From positions 124,001 to 188,000 of the forward strand of contig NZ_PJNW01000004.1 in the NCBI RefSeq assembly GCF_002844595.1: a stretch of 64,000 bases of DNA. The letters are read 5' to 3'. This document shows positions 43,057-52,766 of this stretch, piece after piece; positions within the stretch are counted from its first letter, which is position 1, and each line of letters starts with the position of its first letter. Origin of the DNA: Pleomorphomonas diazotrophica. GTDB taxonomy: Bacteria > Pseudomonadota > Alphaproteobacteria > Rhizobiales > Pleomorphomonadaceae. The notes under the pieces are model-generated. The model searched no databases, was not told the origin of the DNA, and worked only from the letters and a program-made list of their open reading frames with translations. Both the position numbers and the translations under genes were made by a program.

Positions 43057-43995
43057 ATGGCGGCACGCTTTGCCAGCATCGGCGAATGCATGGTCGAAAT
43101 GGCGCCGCAGGCGGACGGCCTTTATCGGCGCGGCTTTGCCGGCGATACGCTCAATACCGCCTGGTATCTCCGGGCGCTGCTCGACCGCCGTCGATCGATG
43201 GTCAAATACGTGACCGGCGTCGGCACCGACGCCCTTTCCGACGAGATGGTCGACTTCATCGCCAGGGCCGGCATCGACACGACGGCTGTCGAACGGATTG
43301 CCGGCCGTACCGTCGGCCTCTATCTCATTACGCTCCAGGGCGCCGAGCGCTCGTTCACCTACTGGCGCAACGAGTCCGCCGCCAAGCTCCTGGCCTCGGT
43401 GGGCGCACGGCTCGACGCGGCGCTGGCCGACGTCGATGTCGCCTATTTCTCCGGCATCACGTTGGCCATCCTGTCACCGGAGCACCGGCGCACGCTGTTC
43501 GCTTCGCTCGCCAAGGTGCGGGCGCGCGGCGGCGAGGTGGTGTTCGACCCCAACCTGCGTCCGCGCCTCTGGCCTGATCGCGCGACCATGGCGGCGGCCG
43601 TCATCGAGGGCTATCGCGCCGCCACCATCGCGCTGCCGACCTCGCCTGATGACGCCGAACTCTATGGCGACGCCGATGCCGTGGGCACCGCCGACCGCAT
43701 CGCCGCGCTGGGCGTGCAGGAGATCATCGTCAAGGCCGGCGCCGACCCGACCCTGGTCAGGGCCGGCGGCCTCGACGCCTGGGTGGCCGCCGAACGCGTC
43801 GACAACCCGGTGGATACGACCGGCGCCGGCGACAGCTTCAACGCCGGCTATCTCGCCGCCCGGCTTGCCGGCGGTCGCTCGCCGGCCGAGGCGGTGCGGC
43901 ACGGCCACGCCGTGGCGGCGCGGGTGATCCAGGCGCGCGGGGCGCTGATCGACATGGATCTCGTCGCCGATCTTGCTGCGGGTGGCGCTGGCTGA
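43057..43995 (+). CDS. kdgK: PfkB-family sugar kinase, probable 2-keto-3-deoxygluconate kinase
   Basis: The 312-residue ribokinase-fold enzyme opens with FASIGECMVEMAP, followed by GFAGDTLNTAWYLRALL (sugar lid), and ends with the anion-hole motif NPVDTTGAGDSFNAGYLAARLAGG (residues ~249-272). The GECMVEM and GDTLNTA pattern is characteristic of KdgK, which phosphorylates KDG to feed the Entner-Doudoroff pathway. GGGAGG precedes ATG 43057. No sugar-acid catabolic genes are adjacent, so the precise substrate is inferred. Confidence 0.87.
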   Translation: MAARFASIGECMVEMAPQADGLYRRGFAGDTLNTAWYLRALLDRRRSMVKYVTGVGTDALSDEMVDFIARAGIDTTAVERIAGRTVGLYLITLQGAERSFTYWRNESAAKLLASVGARLDAALADVDVAYFSGITLAILSPEHRRTLFASLAKVRARGGEVVFDPNLRPRLWPDRATMAAAVIEGYRAATIALPTSPDDAELYGDADAVGTADRIAALGVQEIIVKAGADPTLVRAGGLDAWVAAERVDNPVDTTGAGDSFNAGYLAARLAGGRSPAEAVRHGHAVAARVIQARGALIDMDLVADLAAGGAG

Positions 43996-44076
43996 CCGAT
44001 AGGCAGATGCCGTCGAATTAGGCGATGTATTTCCCGCGCTGGCCGCTTGGGGCGGGGAATGACCCGTCCTCGGGCT

Positions 44077-44090
44077 GGCACGCTTCCTGC
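44077..44090 (+). promoter_or_regulatory. Sigma-54 promoter upstream of cysG
   Basis: CTGGCACG-CTTC-CTGCTT: GG at 44077-44078 and GC at 44089-44090 are separated by 10 bases. The -24 box is a perfect TGGCACG; the -12 has CTGC for TTGC. Initiation near 44101 would give cysG a leader of about 305 nt. Confidence 0.65.
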
Positions 44091-44100
44091 TTTTTAGGAA

Positions 44101-44406
44101 CCCGAGTGGGCCGAGCACGGCGCACCTTCCAAGGGAACAGGCCCGACAACAGGGCCAAACGCCATTGCCGCCGGCACCGCCGCCCTCCCGGGTGTCCTTG
44201 CCGGCGGCGAAACCTCCCCGGCAACGGCGCCGGTGGCAGGGGTTGCGTTTGGCGCCTCGGGAAAAACCTGATTGTCGATCGCTATATTCGGGCAACGATA
44301 ATCTGGTTATGGACGGAGAATGGCACGGCGGTTCTTCTGCCGCACTCCCGTCGATGAGATACTCCCAGGGCAACGAGGCCCTCCACACCCTCACCAGGAG
44401 ACCGAG
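44101..44406 (+). other. Long structured leader of cysG
   Basis: No gene is convincing here. The stretch can form GGCCC-N7-GGGCC (44140-44156), and a 9-bp perfect stem GCCGCCGGC (44167-44175) with GCCGGCGGC (44200-44208), followed by further GC-rich pairings to about 44255. From 44260 the sequence is AT-richer. It does not match the cobalamin or SAM riboswitch consensus that I know. Confidence 0.45.
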
Positions 44407-45870
44407 ATGATCGAGCGCGACGCACGCGCCCCGCTCCGCACCTTTCCGGCCCGCATGCAGCCGCTCGCTCGGCTGCCGCTGTTCGTCGATCTGACGGGAC
44501 GGCGCGTGGTGGTGGCAGGTGGCTCGGAAGCGGTGGCCTGGAAGGCGGAACTGTTCTCGGCGGCCGGCGGCGACGTAGAGGTGTTCGCCGAGGCGCCGGA
44601 CGTGGAGCTTGTGGCGGTGATCGAGCGCGGCACACCGCCGGGCCGGTTGACGCTCCATCGTCGCGCCTGGACCGAGGCCGATCTCGCCGGCAGCGCGCTG
44701 GCCGTGCTCGATAGCGACGACCCCGAGGAGATCGCCGCCTTCCAGGCGGCCGGCCATGCGGCGAGGGCGCTGGTCAACGTCATCGACAAGCCCGCCGCCT
44801 GCGACGTGCTGTTCGGCTCCATCGTCAATCGCTCGCCGGTGGTGATCGGCATCTCCACCGACGGCGCCGCGCCGGTGCTGGGCCAGGCGATCCGCCGCCG
44901 CATCGAAACGCTGCTGCCGCCGACGCTGGCCGCCTGGGGCGCGCTGGCCGGCCGCATCCGCGATGCCGTCACCTCGCGTCTCGCGCCCGGCGCACCGCGC
45001 CGCAGCTTCTGGGAACGCTTTGCCGAACGCGCCTTCGGGGCGGCGCCGGACGAGGGTGACGCGGCCCGCTTCGTCGCCGAGGCGGAGGGCGCCGTGCATA
45101 CCGGCGAACAGCCGGGCAAGGTGATCCTGGTGGGCGCCGGACCGGGCGAGCCCGAGCTTCTCACCCTCAAGGCCGTGCGGGCCCTGCAATCGGCCGACGT
45201 GGTGCTCTACGACGATCTCGTTTCGGTCGACGTGCTGGAGCTCGCCCGCCGCGAGGCGCGGCGCGTCATGGTGGGCAAGCGCGGCGGCAAGGCGTCGTGC
45301 AAACAGGAAGACATCAACGAGCTGATGGTCGAGCTGGCGCGGGCCGGCGAGCGGGTGGTGCGCCTCAAGGCCGGCGATCCCATGGTGTTCGGCCGGGCCG
45401 GCGAGGAGATCGACCGGCTCCGGGCCGAGGGCATCCCCGTCGAGGTGGTGCCGGGCATTTCGGCCGGCATCGCGCTGGCATCCGCCCTTGGCGCCTCGCT
45501 CACCCACCGTGACGCCGCCCATTCGCTGCGCTTCGTCACCGGTCATGCCAAGAGCGGCGAACTCGACGAGGGGCTCGACTGGCGCGGCCTCGCCGACCCC
45601 GACACCACGCTGATCGTCTACATGGGCGGCCGCACCGCCGGCCGGGTTGCCGAGCGGTTGATCGCCGAGGGACTTTCGAGGGAAACGCCGGTGGTGTTCG
45701 GCTTCGGCGTCGGCCAGCGGAACCAGAAGCTGGAACGCCACCGCCTCGCCGACCTCCTGACGCTCGGCTCGGTGCCCACCGACCAGCCGCTGGTGATCGG
45801 CATCGGAACGGTGTTCGCGGCGGGAACGCTGGCGACCAGCGTGGCGGCCGAGACGGTCAGCGCTTCCTGA
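44407..45870 (+). CDS. cysG: Siroheme synthase CysG (trifunctional)
   Basis: The 487-residue fusion makes siroheme from uroporphyrinogen III. Residues 1-210 form the precorrin-2 dehydrogenase/ferrochelatase half (LPLFVDLTGRRVVVAGGSEAVAWKAE; VNVIDKPAACDVLFGSIVNRSP). Residues 230-487 form the methyltransferase half (VILVGAGPGEPELLTLKAVR; KRGGKASCKQEDIN; RLKAGDPMVFGRAGEE). Siroheme serves assimilatory nitrite and sulfite reductases. The sigma-54 promoter upstream suggests nitrogen control. ATG 44407 follows an AGGAGA site. Confidence 0.95.
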   Translation: MIERDARAPLRTFPARMQPLARLPLFVDLTGRRVVVAGGSEAVAWKAELFSAAGGDVEVFAEAPDVELVAVIERGTPPGRLTLHRRAWTEADLAGSALAVLDSDDPEEIAAFQAAGHAARALVNVIDKPAACDVLFGSIVNRSPVVIGISTDGAAPVLGQAIRRRIETLLPPTLAAWGALAGRIRDAVTSRLAPGAPRRSFWERFAERAFGAAPDEGDAARFVAEAEGAVHTGEQPGKVILVGAGPGEPELLTLKAVRALQSADVVLYDDLVSVDVLELARREARRVMVGKRGGKASCKQEDINELMVELARAGERVVRLKAGDPMVFGRAGEEIDRLRAEGIPVEVVPGISAGIALASALGASLTHRDAAHSLRFVTGHAKSGELDEGLDWRGLADPDTTLIVYMGGRTAGRVAERLIAEGLSRETPVVFGFGVGQRNQKLERHRLADLLTLGSVPTDQPLVIGIGTVFAAGTLATSVAAETVSAS

Positions 45871-45942
45871 GCCGTTGTTTTTCATGGCCTTGCCGCCGTT
45901 GGGAATGCTAGGAAGCATTCGCATTTTCTATGGACGGACGGC

Positions 45943-46989
45943 ATGGACAAGACGATTCTGACCATCCCCGGCGACCTGCCGGGCCTCAGCTATTCCCTGA
46001 CGGTGCTGCGCTTTGCCGGCACCGATCCCACGGCGCCCACGGCCTATCTCCAGGCGGCGCTGCACGGCAACGAGCTGCCGGGCGTCGCGGCGCTGCACGT
46101 GCTGATCCCCAAGCTCAAGGCTGCCGAGGCGGAGGGGCGGCTCAAGGGTTCGATCACCGTCGTGCCGTTTGCCAATCCGATCGGTCTCAACCAGTTTCAG
46201 TGGGACGACCATCAGGGCCGCTTCTTCTATGGTAACCGCACCAACTTCAATCGCGCCTTCGCGTTAATCGACCGGCCCGACCCGGCGCTCCTCGCCGTGC
46301 CGGATGACGCCTCCTGCGACCGCCGGCTGAAGGCGACGCTTCAGGGTCTGGCGCTCGACGCCGATCTGGTGCTCGATCTCCACTGCGACAACGAGGGGCC
46401 GAACTATCTCTACATGCCCGCCGAGCTCTGGCCGCACAGCGCCGACCTCGCCGCCGCGCTCGACTGCGCCGCCGTGCTGACCTTCGAGGGCGGCACCGAC
46501 GCCTCCTTCGACGAGGCCGCCTTCCGGCCGCATCTCGCGTCTGGCAACTTCGAGCGCCGCGTTGTCGCGACGGTGGAGCTTAAGGGCGTTCACGACGTCG
46601 GACCGGAAACGGCCCGGAAGGACGGCGAGGGGATCTATCGCTTCCTGGTGGGACGTGGCGCGATCGCCGATCCATCGGCCGCGCCGGTCGGGCCGTTCAC
46701 CGGCAAGGGCGTGCCGCAGTCCTATGTCGAAATGGTCAGGGCGCCGGTCGGCGGCATGGCCTTCTTCCACGTGAAGCCGGGCGATGTGGTGAAGGCCGGC
46801 CAGCTCGTCGCCGAGCTGATCCCCGTGCCGGGCGATGTCTCCGCCGTGGCGCCGGTTCACGCCGCGGCGCCGGGCCTTGTGCTGACCCGCGTCCTCGCCC
46901 GCGCCATCCGCGTCGGCGATGACCTCGTGAAGATCGTCGGCGACAAGCGCTCGGCGACGGCCAAGGATGGCGGTGCGCTGGAAACATAA
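45943..46989 (+). CDS. Succinylglutamate desuccinylase/aspartoacylase-family zinc hydrolase
   Basis: The 348-residue protein has the zinc motif ALHGNELPGVAALH (His and Glu, residues ~38-51), NPIGLNQF, RTNFNRAF with substrate-binding Arg/Asn, and the third ligand in LVLDLHCDNEGPNYLYMP. C-terminal residues 265-345 resemble a biotinyl/lipoyl-like barrel (VRAPVGGMAFFHVKPGDVVKAGQLVAELI). The family deacylates N-acyl amino acids or related amides; the substrate is unknown. The likely start is ATG 45943. Confidence 0.9.
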   Translation: MDKTILTIPGDLPGLSYSLTVLRFAGTDPTAPTAYLQAALHGNELPGVAALHVLIPKLKAAEAEGRLKGSITVVPFANPIGLNQFQWDDHQGRFFYGNRTNFNRAFALIDRPDPALLAVPDDASCDRRLKATLQGLALDADLVLDLHCDNEGPNYLYMPAELWPHSADLAAALDCAAVLTFEGGTDASFDEAAFRPHLASGNFERRVVATVELKGVHDVGPETARKDGEGIYRFLVGRGAIADPSAAPVGPFTGKGVPQSYVEMVRAPVGGMAFFHVKPGDVVKAGQLVAELIPVPGDVSAVAPVHAAAPGLVLTRVLARAIRVGDDLVKIVGDKRSATAKDGGALET

Positions 46990-47079
46990 GGTCATCTCAT
47001 CGATTGATCCCCTTGGGGCGCTTGCAATCGCCGGGCTTATCTGGTTAGGCCCGAGCACTAGCCACGAGGGGACACCGCC

Positions 47080-47952
47080 ATGGTCGCTGAGATTATCGAT
47101 GGCTTTGCCATCGCCGCCGAGCTTCGCCGCGATATCGCCGCCCGCGCCGCCGAAATGAAGGAGGCCTATGGCGTCGTCCCCGGTCTGGCGGTGGTTCTGG
47201 TCGGCGACGATCCGGCGAGTGCCGTCTATGTGCGCAACAAGCTGAAGGCGACCGCCGAATGCGGGCTTCGCAGCGTCGAGCACGTGCTGCCGGCCAACAC
47301 GTCCGAAGCGGACCTGCTCGATCTGGTCGGCAAGCTCAACGCCGATCCCAGCGTGCATGGCATCCTGGTGCAGCTGCCGCTGCCCAAGCAGATCGACGCC
47401 GACAAGGTGCTGGGCCTCATCGATCCCGACAAGGACGTCGATGGCTTCCACCCGGTCAATGCCGGACGTCTCTCCATCGGCCTGCCGGGCTTCGTGCCTT
47501 GCACGCCGCGCGGCTCGCAGATCCTGATCGATCGGGTATTGCCCAACCTCGCCGGCAAGCATGCGGTGGTGATCGGCCGTTCCAACATCGTCGGCAAGCC
47601 GATGGCCCAGCTTCTTCTCCAGAAGAACGCCACGGTGACCATCGCCCATTCCAAGACCGCCGACCTGCCGGGCCTCTGCCGCACCGCCGACGTGCTGGTG
47701 GCCGCCGTCGGCCGGCCGCTGATGGTGAAGGGGGACTGGGTGAAGCCGGGCGCCGTGGTGATCGACGTCGGCATCAACCGCATCGAGGTGGACGGCAAGG
47801 GCAAGCTGGTGGGCGACGTCGATTTCGCCTCGGTGGCGGAAGTGGCCGGCCACATCACGCCGGTGCCCAAGGGCGTGGGGCCGATGACCATCGCCTGCCT
47901 GATGCTGAACACGCTGGACTCGGCGGCCCGGCGCATCGCGGCGGAAAGCTGA
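47080..47952 (+). CDS. folD: Bifunctional methylene-THF dehydrogenase/methenyl-THF cyclohydrolase FolD
   Basis: The 290-residue enzyme interconverts one-carbon folates with NADP. Catalytic Lys lies in [17 protein letters not shown] (about residue 54), family signature [14 protein letters not shown] at about 100, [13 protein letters not shown], and the cofactor stretch [17 protein letters not shown]. The C-terminal signature is [13 protein letters not shown]. Start ATG 47080. Confidence 0.96.
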   Translation: MVAEIIDGFAIAAELRRDIAARAAEMKEAYGVVPGLAVVLVGDDPASAVYVRNKLKATAECGLRSVEHVLPANTSEADLLDLVGKLNADPSVHGILVQLPLPKQIDADKVLGLIDPDKDVDGFHPVNAGRLSIGLPGFVPCTPRGSQILIDRVLPNLAGKHAVVIGRSNIVGKPMAQLLLQKNATVTIAHSKTADLPGLCRTADVLVAAVGRPLMVKGDWVKPGAVVIDVGINRIEVDGKGKLVGDVDFASVAEVAGHITPVPKGVGPMTIACLMLNTLDSAARRIAAES

Positions 47953-47955
47953 TCT

Positions 47956-49161
47956 TCAGCGGCTCTCAAGCCAGTCGAGAATGCCTCCGGCCGCGGCGCG
48001 GCCGGTGGCGAAGCAGCCGGTGAGGAGGTAGCCGCCGGTCGGCGCCTCCCAGTCGAGCATCTCGCCGGCGACGAATGTGCCCGGCCGCGCCTTCAGCATG
48101 AAGCGCCCGTCGATCTCCGAAAAGCGGATGCCGCCGGCCGAGGAGATGGCTTCCTCGATCGGCCGGATGCGGGCCAGCGGGATCGGCAGCGCCTTGAGCC
48201 GGGCGGCGAGCCTTTGAGGGTCGCGCCGCTCCTCCTCCGACGACAACAGCCGGGCCAGCGCCGCCTTGACGCCGTCGAGCCCGGCGCCCTTCCTGAGGCG
48301 ATTGCTGAACGACGCCTTGGCGTCCTGCCGGGCAAGGTCGCGGGCGAGACGCTCGGCGGTGCGGCCAGGGGCGAGATCGATGACGAAGTTCGCCCGACCT
48401 TCGTGGTCGAGCCGATCGCGCAGCGCGGCCGAGTGCGCGTAGACGAGGCTGCCCTCGATGCCGTGGCGCGAGATGACGAACTCGCCCGGCGTCGTGCCGG
48501 CGTCGGAGGTCGCGGTCACCGACTTGATCGGTGCGCCGGCGAAGCGCTCGGCGAACGCGGCGTCCCATTCCACATCGAAGCCGGCGTTGGCCGGCCTGAG
48601 GTCGGCGATGTCGACGCCCATTTCCTTGAACGGGGCGACCCAGGCGGCGTTGGAGCCGAGCCGCGGCCAGGAGGCGCCGCCGAGCGCGAACAGGGCAGCG
48701 TCGGCGTCGATTTCCAGCACGCCCTCAGGCGTTTCGCAGATCAGGTTTTTCCCTGAGAAACCAATCCAGCGGTGGCGCGTTCTTACGGTAACGCCAAGGC
48801 TGGCCAGCCGCCGGAGCCAGGCGCGCAAAAGCGGCGAGGCCTTCATCGCCCTTGGGAACACCCGGCCCGACGAGCCGACGAAGCAGTCGGCGCCGAGGTC
48901 GTTTGCCCAGGCGATGAGGGCGTCGGGACGAAAGGCGTCGAGCGCGGCGATGAGCGCCGGTTCGGCAGGGTGGTAGCGGGCGACGAAGCGCTCAAAGGGT
49001 TCGGAATGGGTCAGGTTGAGGCCGCTCTTGCCGGCGAGCAACAATTTTCGGGCAAGGCTCGGCATGCCATCGTAGACGGTGACGCGGCAGCCGGCGCCCG
49101 CCAGCATCTCCGCCGCCATCAGTCCGGCCGGCCCGCCGCCGACGATTGCCACATCCGCCAT
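47956..49161 (-). CDS. HI0933-family flavoprotein
   Basis: The 401-residue protein has an N-terminal FAD motif VAIVGGGPAGLMAAEMLAGAG, then SLARKLLLAGKSGLNLTHSEP, typical of the HI0933/YhiN family, ALFALGGASWPRLGSN, and the C-terminal GEMLDWEAPTGGYLLTGCFATG. The reaction is not established. Start MADVAIVGGG at 49161 is fixed by the FAD motif; the longer open frame upstream is antisense of the next region. Convergent with folD. Confidence 0.92.
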   Translation of the reverse strand: MADVAIVGGGPAGLMAAEMLAGAGCRVTVYDGMPSLARKLLLAGKSGLNLTHSEPFERFVARYHPAEPALIAALDAFRPDALIAWANDLGADCFVGSSGRVFPRAMKASPLLRAWLRRLASLGVTVRTRHRWIGFSGKNLICETPEGVLEIDADAALFALGGASWPRLGSNAAWVAPFKEMGVDIADLRPANAGFDVEWDAAFAERFAGAPIKSVTATSDAGTTPGEFVISRHGIEGSLVYAHSAALRDRLDHEGRANFVIDLAPGRTAERLARDLARQDAKASFSNRLRKGAGLDGVKAALARLLSSEEERRDPQRLAARLKALPIPLARIRPIEEAISSAGGIRFSEIDGRFMLKARPGTFVAGEMLDWEAPTGGYLLTGCFATGRAAAGGILDWLESR

Positions 49162-49357
49162 GTCCGTCTCCGCTTCGCCCGGACGCGAGCATGTGCGGTG
49201 GCCGGGCCGTCGGCGCAAGGAAAATCTGCGGGCGATGCCGTTCATCTGGGCAGTTGCCCGATAGACATGCTTTGAAATGAACAAGACACACTTTGAAAAA
49301 TGTGACTGCTCAAGTAGACTAACTGTTACAAATGCCAAGGTCGCTGGCGGAGGTGCC

Positions 49358-50179
49358 ATGGAGTTTGATGAGGCGAGGGCCGTCTTCATCGAGGGAGCAA
49401 GTGCTCTTCTTCGAGACGCAGGGCTTTTGAACAAGGCCATCAGCACCCTGCCGCGCCACCTCATCTTTGGCTTCGCGGTGCGTGTCTACGCCCAGCATGT
49501 CTTCGATCCTTCGGCGCCGGAGCTGACGCTGACGCGCCTGCAAAAGCTGTCGGGCGATCACGGCGGCATCAGCGCTGGTCGCGTGTCGGCGCAGGTACAT
49601 CTCCTGCGCAAGCTCAACCTTCTCACGACCCGTCCGGCCAGTGACCGCCGCCAGCGCATTCTTGAGCCGACGGAAAAGATGCTGATCGAAGATCACCGCT
49701 GGCTGATGTCTCGGTTCGAGCCTCTGGGGCCATTGGGGTTGTTCCATCTGACCGAGGAGGAGCGGACGACCCCCGAGTTCGCACTGGCTTTCCGCGTTGC
49801 CTGGACCACGCGCACCGACCAGATTGCCGCGTTCATCGAGCGTTATCCGTCGATCGCCTTCTTCTTCATGCGCGACGGCGGCTACTCCATGCTGCTGGAA
49901 CTGCTGCGCGAATGGCAGAAGACCGGATCGACCCGCGTCGCCTTCGACGTGATGGCCACCGCATCGGCCTTTAGCGTATCGAAGAGCCAGATATGGAACC
50001 TGTTGCACGGCGCTCAGGCCCTCGGGCTCATCTCGGCCGAGGCGCCCGCCTGGCGCTCGATCATACTCAAGGAAAAGCTGCTGGCCGATTTCGATGTGTG
50101 GTTCAACGACATCATGCAGGGTTTTGCGATCATGGCGACGCGGGCCCGCGTTCTTTGGCTCGATCATCGGCAAAAATAA
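49358..50179 (+). CDS. Putative double winged-helix transcriptional regulator
   Basis: The 273-residue protein has two helix-turn-helix-like units: LTLTRLQKLSGDHGGISAGRVSAQVHLLRKLNLLTTRPASDRRQR (about residues 50-95, MarR-like wing) and DVMATASAFSVSKSQIWNLLHGAQALGLISAEAP (about 205-238). No known effector domain is seen between. GGAGG sits before ATG 49358. A perfect terminator follows the stop. It is a single gene, divergent from the HI0933 flavoprotein. I do not recognise a characterised homologue. Confidence 0.75.
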   Translation: MEFDEARAVFIEGASALLRDAGLLNKAISTLPRHLIFGFAVRVYAQHVFDPSAPELTLTRLQKLSGDHGGISAGRVSAQVHLLRKLNLLTTRPASDRRQRILEPTEKMLIEDHRWLMSRFEPLGPLGLFHLTEEERTTPEFALAFRVAWTTRTDQIAAFIERYPSIAFFFMRDGGYSMLLELLREWQKTGSTRVAFDVMATASAFSVSKSQIWNLLHGAQALGLISAEAPAWRSIILKEKLLADFDVWFNDIMQGFAIMATRARVLWLDHRQK

Positions 50180-50206
50180 AAGCCGGAACAAAATTGTCCC
50201 GGCTTT
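50178..50206 (+). terminator. Rho-independent terminator after the regulator gene
   Basis: AAAGCCGG-A-ACA pairs with TGT-C-CCGGCTTT around an AAAT loop and is followed by TTCTC. It overlaps the TAA stop codon at 50177-50179. Confidence 0.85.
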
Positions 50207-50594
50207 TCTCTAAAATATTGCTTTGACTAAGACTGCTCGCTCGGGGCGTCTAGCTTCACGTCATGAAAAACCGAACTTCCGTTCTTTTCTGTTTCGCTCG
50301 GCCAAAGGCGTTTCCTGAACGGCTGCTTTTTTTGTTTTACTAAATCAGTCGCCTAGAAATTGAACATGTCTTAATAATAGCGCATGGCGCCGCCGAACTC
50401 AAAAGGGTTTTGCCCGTGGGCGGTTTATTTTTTGGATGTTTTCCCCATTAGGGTTTATACGTGTGAGCCGGCTTGCCGGCCAAAACCGCGGTTTTCCGCC
50501 AGTTCGTTCGGTTGGGCCGAGGGGAAAGCCGGGTCCAGGGGGCGGGCCTTTCCGGCGTTTTCTCGCCGGACCAAATCTGTTAACGCCTGGGACC
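50207..50594 (+). other. AT-rich upstream region of the YgiQ gene
   Basis: This stretch holds no gene. It is notably T-rich (runs near 50330 and 50430) and contains palindromes such as GCCGGCTTGCCGGC near 50467-50480. A long leader for the radical-SAM gene is possible; no sure promoter was found. Confidence 0.4.
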
Positions 50595-52655
50595 ATGATG
50601 GAAGCCGCAAAACCGATCTTTTCTTACAAGAAGCACTGGGCCGCCCGCTTCGGCACGGCGCCGTTCCTGCCGCAAAGCCGCGCCGAGATGGATGCGCTCG
50701 GCTGGGACAGCTGCGACGTGATCGTGGTGACGGGTGATGCCTATGTCGATCACCCGTCCTTCGGCATGGCGGTGATCGGCCGCCTCCTGGAGGCGCAGGG
50801 CTTCCGCGTCGGCATCATTTCCCAGCCGGACTGGCGCAATGCCGAGGCCTTCAAGGCGCTGGGCAGGCCGAACCTGTTCTGGGGGGTGACCTCCGGCAAC
50901 ATGGATTCGATGGTCAACCGCTACACGTCCGACCGCCGCATCCGCCATAACGACAGCTACACGCCGGGCGGCGAGGGTGACAAGCGACCCGATCGGGCGG
51001 TGATCGTCTATTCGCAGCGCTGCCGCGAGGCCTACAAGGATGTGCCGATCGTGCTCGGCGGCATCGAGGCCTCGCTCCGGCGCATCGCCCATTACGACTA
51101 CTGGTCGGACAAGGTGCGGCGGTCGATCCTGGTGGATTCCAAGGCCGACATCCTGCTCTACGGCAATGCCGAGCGGGCCATCGTCGAGGTGGCGCACCGC
51201 ATCGCCAAGGGGCGCGATCCGCAGACCTTCGACGACGTGCGCGGCGTGGCGCTGATGAAATCCACTGTCCCCGAAGGCTGGACCGAGGCGCATGCCGACG
51301 ACATCGAAAGCGCCGACGAGGGCGCCCGTCAGCTCGGCCCCAACACCGTGCTGCGCCTGCCGGCCTTCGAGCAGGTGGAAGCGGACTCCGAGACCTATGC
51401 CCGCGCGAGCCGCGTGCTGCATCGTGAGAGCAATCCCGGCAATGCCCGGCCGCTGGTGCAGCGGCATGGCGACCGCGAGCTTTGGGTGACGCCGCCGCCG
51501 ATCCCGCTGACCACCGAGGAGATGGACGGCGTCTACGAGTTGCCCTACGCGCGCGGACCGCATCCCGCCTATGGCGGCGCCAAGATCCCCGCCTGGGAGA
51601 TGATCCGCTTCTCGGTCACCATCATGCGGGGCTGCTTCGGCGGCTGTTCCTTCTGCTCGATCACCGAGCATGAGGGCAGGGTGATCCAGAGTCGCTCCGA
51701 GGGCTCGATCCTCAAGGAAATCGAGCATATCCGCGACCGCACCGAGGGCTTCACCGGCATCATCTCGGACATCGGCGGTCCGACGGCCAACATGTACCGG
51801 ATCGCCTGCAAGGATCCGAAGATCGAGAGCGCCTGCCGCAAGCCGTCCTGCGTCTATCCGGATATCTGTCCCAACCTCAACACCAGCCACGAGGCGCTGA
51901 TCCAGCTCTATCGCAAGGTCAGGGCGGTGCCGGGCGTCAAGAAGGTGATGGTGGCCTCCGGCGTGCGCTACGACCTCGCCGTCAAGAGCCCGACCTATAT
52001 CAAGGAACTGGTGCGCCATCATGTCGGCGGTTACCTGAAGATCGCGCCCGAGCATACCGAGGAGGGGCCGCTCTCCAAGATGATGAAGCCGGGCATCGGC
52101 GCCTATGACCGCTTCAAGCAGCTGTTCGACGCGGCGGCGGCCGAGGCCGGCAAGAAATACTTCCTGATCCCCTATTTCATCGCCGCCCATCCCGGCACGT
52201 CCGATCAGGACATGATGAACCTGGCGATCTGGCTGAAGAAGAACGGCTATCGCGCCGATCAGGTGCAGACCTTCCTGCCGTCGCCGATGGCGCTGTCCAC
52301 CGCCATGTATCATTCCGGCGTCAACCCGCTGAAGGCGGTCAGGCGCGGCGGTTCGGAGCGGGTGGAGACGGTGAAGGGGCTGAAGCAGCGGCGCCTGCAC
52401 AAGGCCTTCCTGCGCTATCACGATCCGGAAAATTGGCCCCTCCTGCGAGACGCCCTGAAGGCGATGGGCCGCGCCGACCTGATCGGCAACGGCAAGCACC
52501 ACCTGATCCCCAACTTCCAGCCGGCCGGCACCGGCCTCGGTGGCGGCGAAGGCCGCCGCACCGGCAGCAAGAACGGCACGCAGAAGTTCCTCACCAAGGG
52601 AACGTTCGGCAGTGGGGCGAGCGGCGGGGCGGCTCGGAAGCCGAGGGCGCGGTAG
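50595..52655 (+). CDS. YgiQ-family radical SAM protein
   Basis: The 686-residue protein has the N-terminal UPF0313/YgiQ domain ([46 protein letters not shown]) and the radical-SAM cluster motif CFGGCSFC at about residue 346, then the core barrel to about residue 620 and a Gly/Lys/Arg-rich tail. The biochemical function is not established. Tandem ATGs at 50595 and 50598 are both possible starts. Confidence 0.93.
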   Translation: MMEAAKPIFSYKKHWAARFGTAPFLPQSRAEMDALGWDSCDVIVVTGDAYVDHPSFGMAVIGRLLEAQGFRVGIISQPDWRNAEAFKALGRPNLFWGVTSGNMDSMVNRYTSDRRIRHNDSYTPGGEGDKRPDRAVIVYSQRCREAYKDVPIVLGGIEASLRRIAHYDYWSDKVRRSILVDSKADILLYGNAERAIVEVAHRIAKGRDPQTFDDVRGVALMKSTVPEGWTEAHADDIESADEGARQLGPNTVLRLPAFEQVEADSETYARASRVLHRESNPGNARPLVQRHGDRELWVTPPPIPLTTEEMDGVYELPYARGPHPAYGGAKIPAWEMIRFSVTIMRGCFGGCSFCSITEHEGRVIQSRSEGSILKEIEHIRDRTEGFTGIISDIGGPTANMYRIACKDPKIESACRKPSCVYPDICPNLNTSHEALIQLYRKVRAVPGVKKVMVASGVRYDLAVKSPTYIKELVRHHVGGYLKIAPEHTEEGPLSKMMKPGIGAYDRFKQLFDAAAAEAGKKYFLIPYFIAAHPGTSDQDMMNLAIWLKKNGYRADQVQTFLPSPMALSTAMYHSGVNPLKAVRRGGSERVETVKGLKQRRLHKAFLRYHDPENWPLLRDALKAMGRADLIGNGKHHLIPNFQPAGTGLGGGEGRRTGSKNGTQKFLTKGTFGSGASGGAARKPRAR

Positions 52656-52766
52656 GAACTAGTTGGAGCCTGATATAGGCATTGAGTTTCTTTCGGCCTC
52701 AGGCAGGATAGAGTGAGAGGCCGATATAGGTCTTCCACGGAACCTGCGCGCTTCTCGTCATCCGCC

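Noticed and set aside
44101-44406. Cobalamin or SAM riboswitch before cysG
   Set aside because: None of the conserved boxes of these classes could be found; only generic GC-rich stems were seen.
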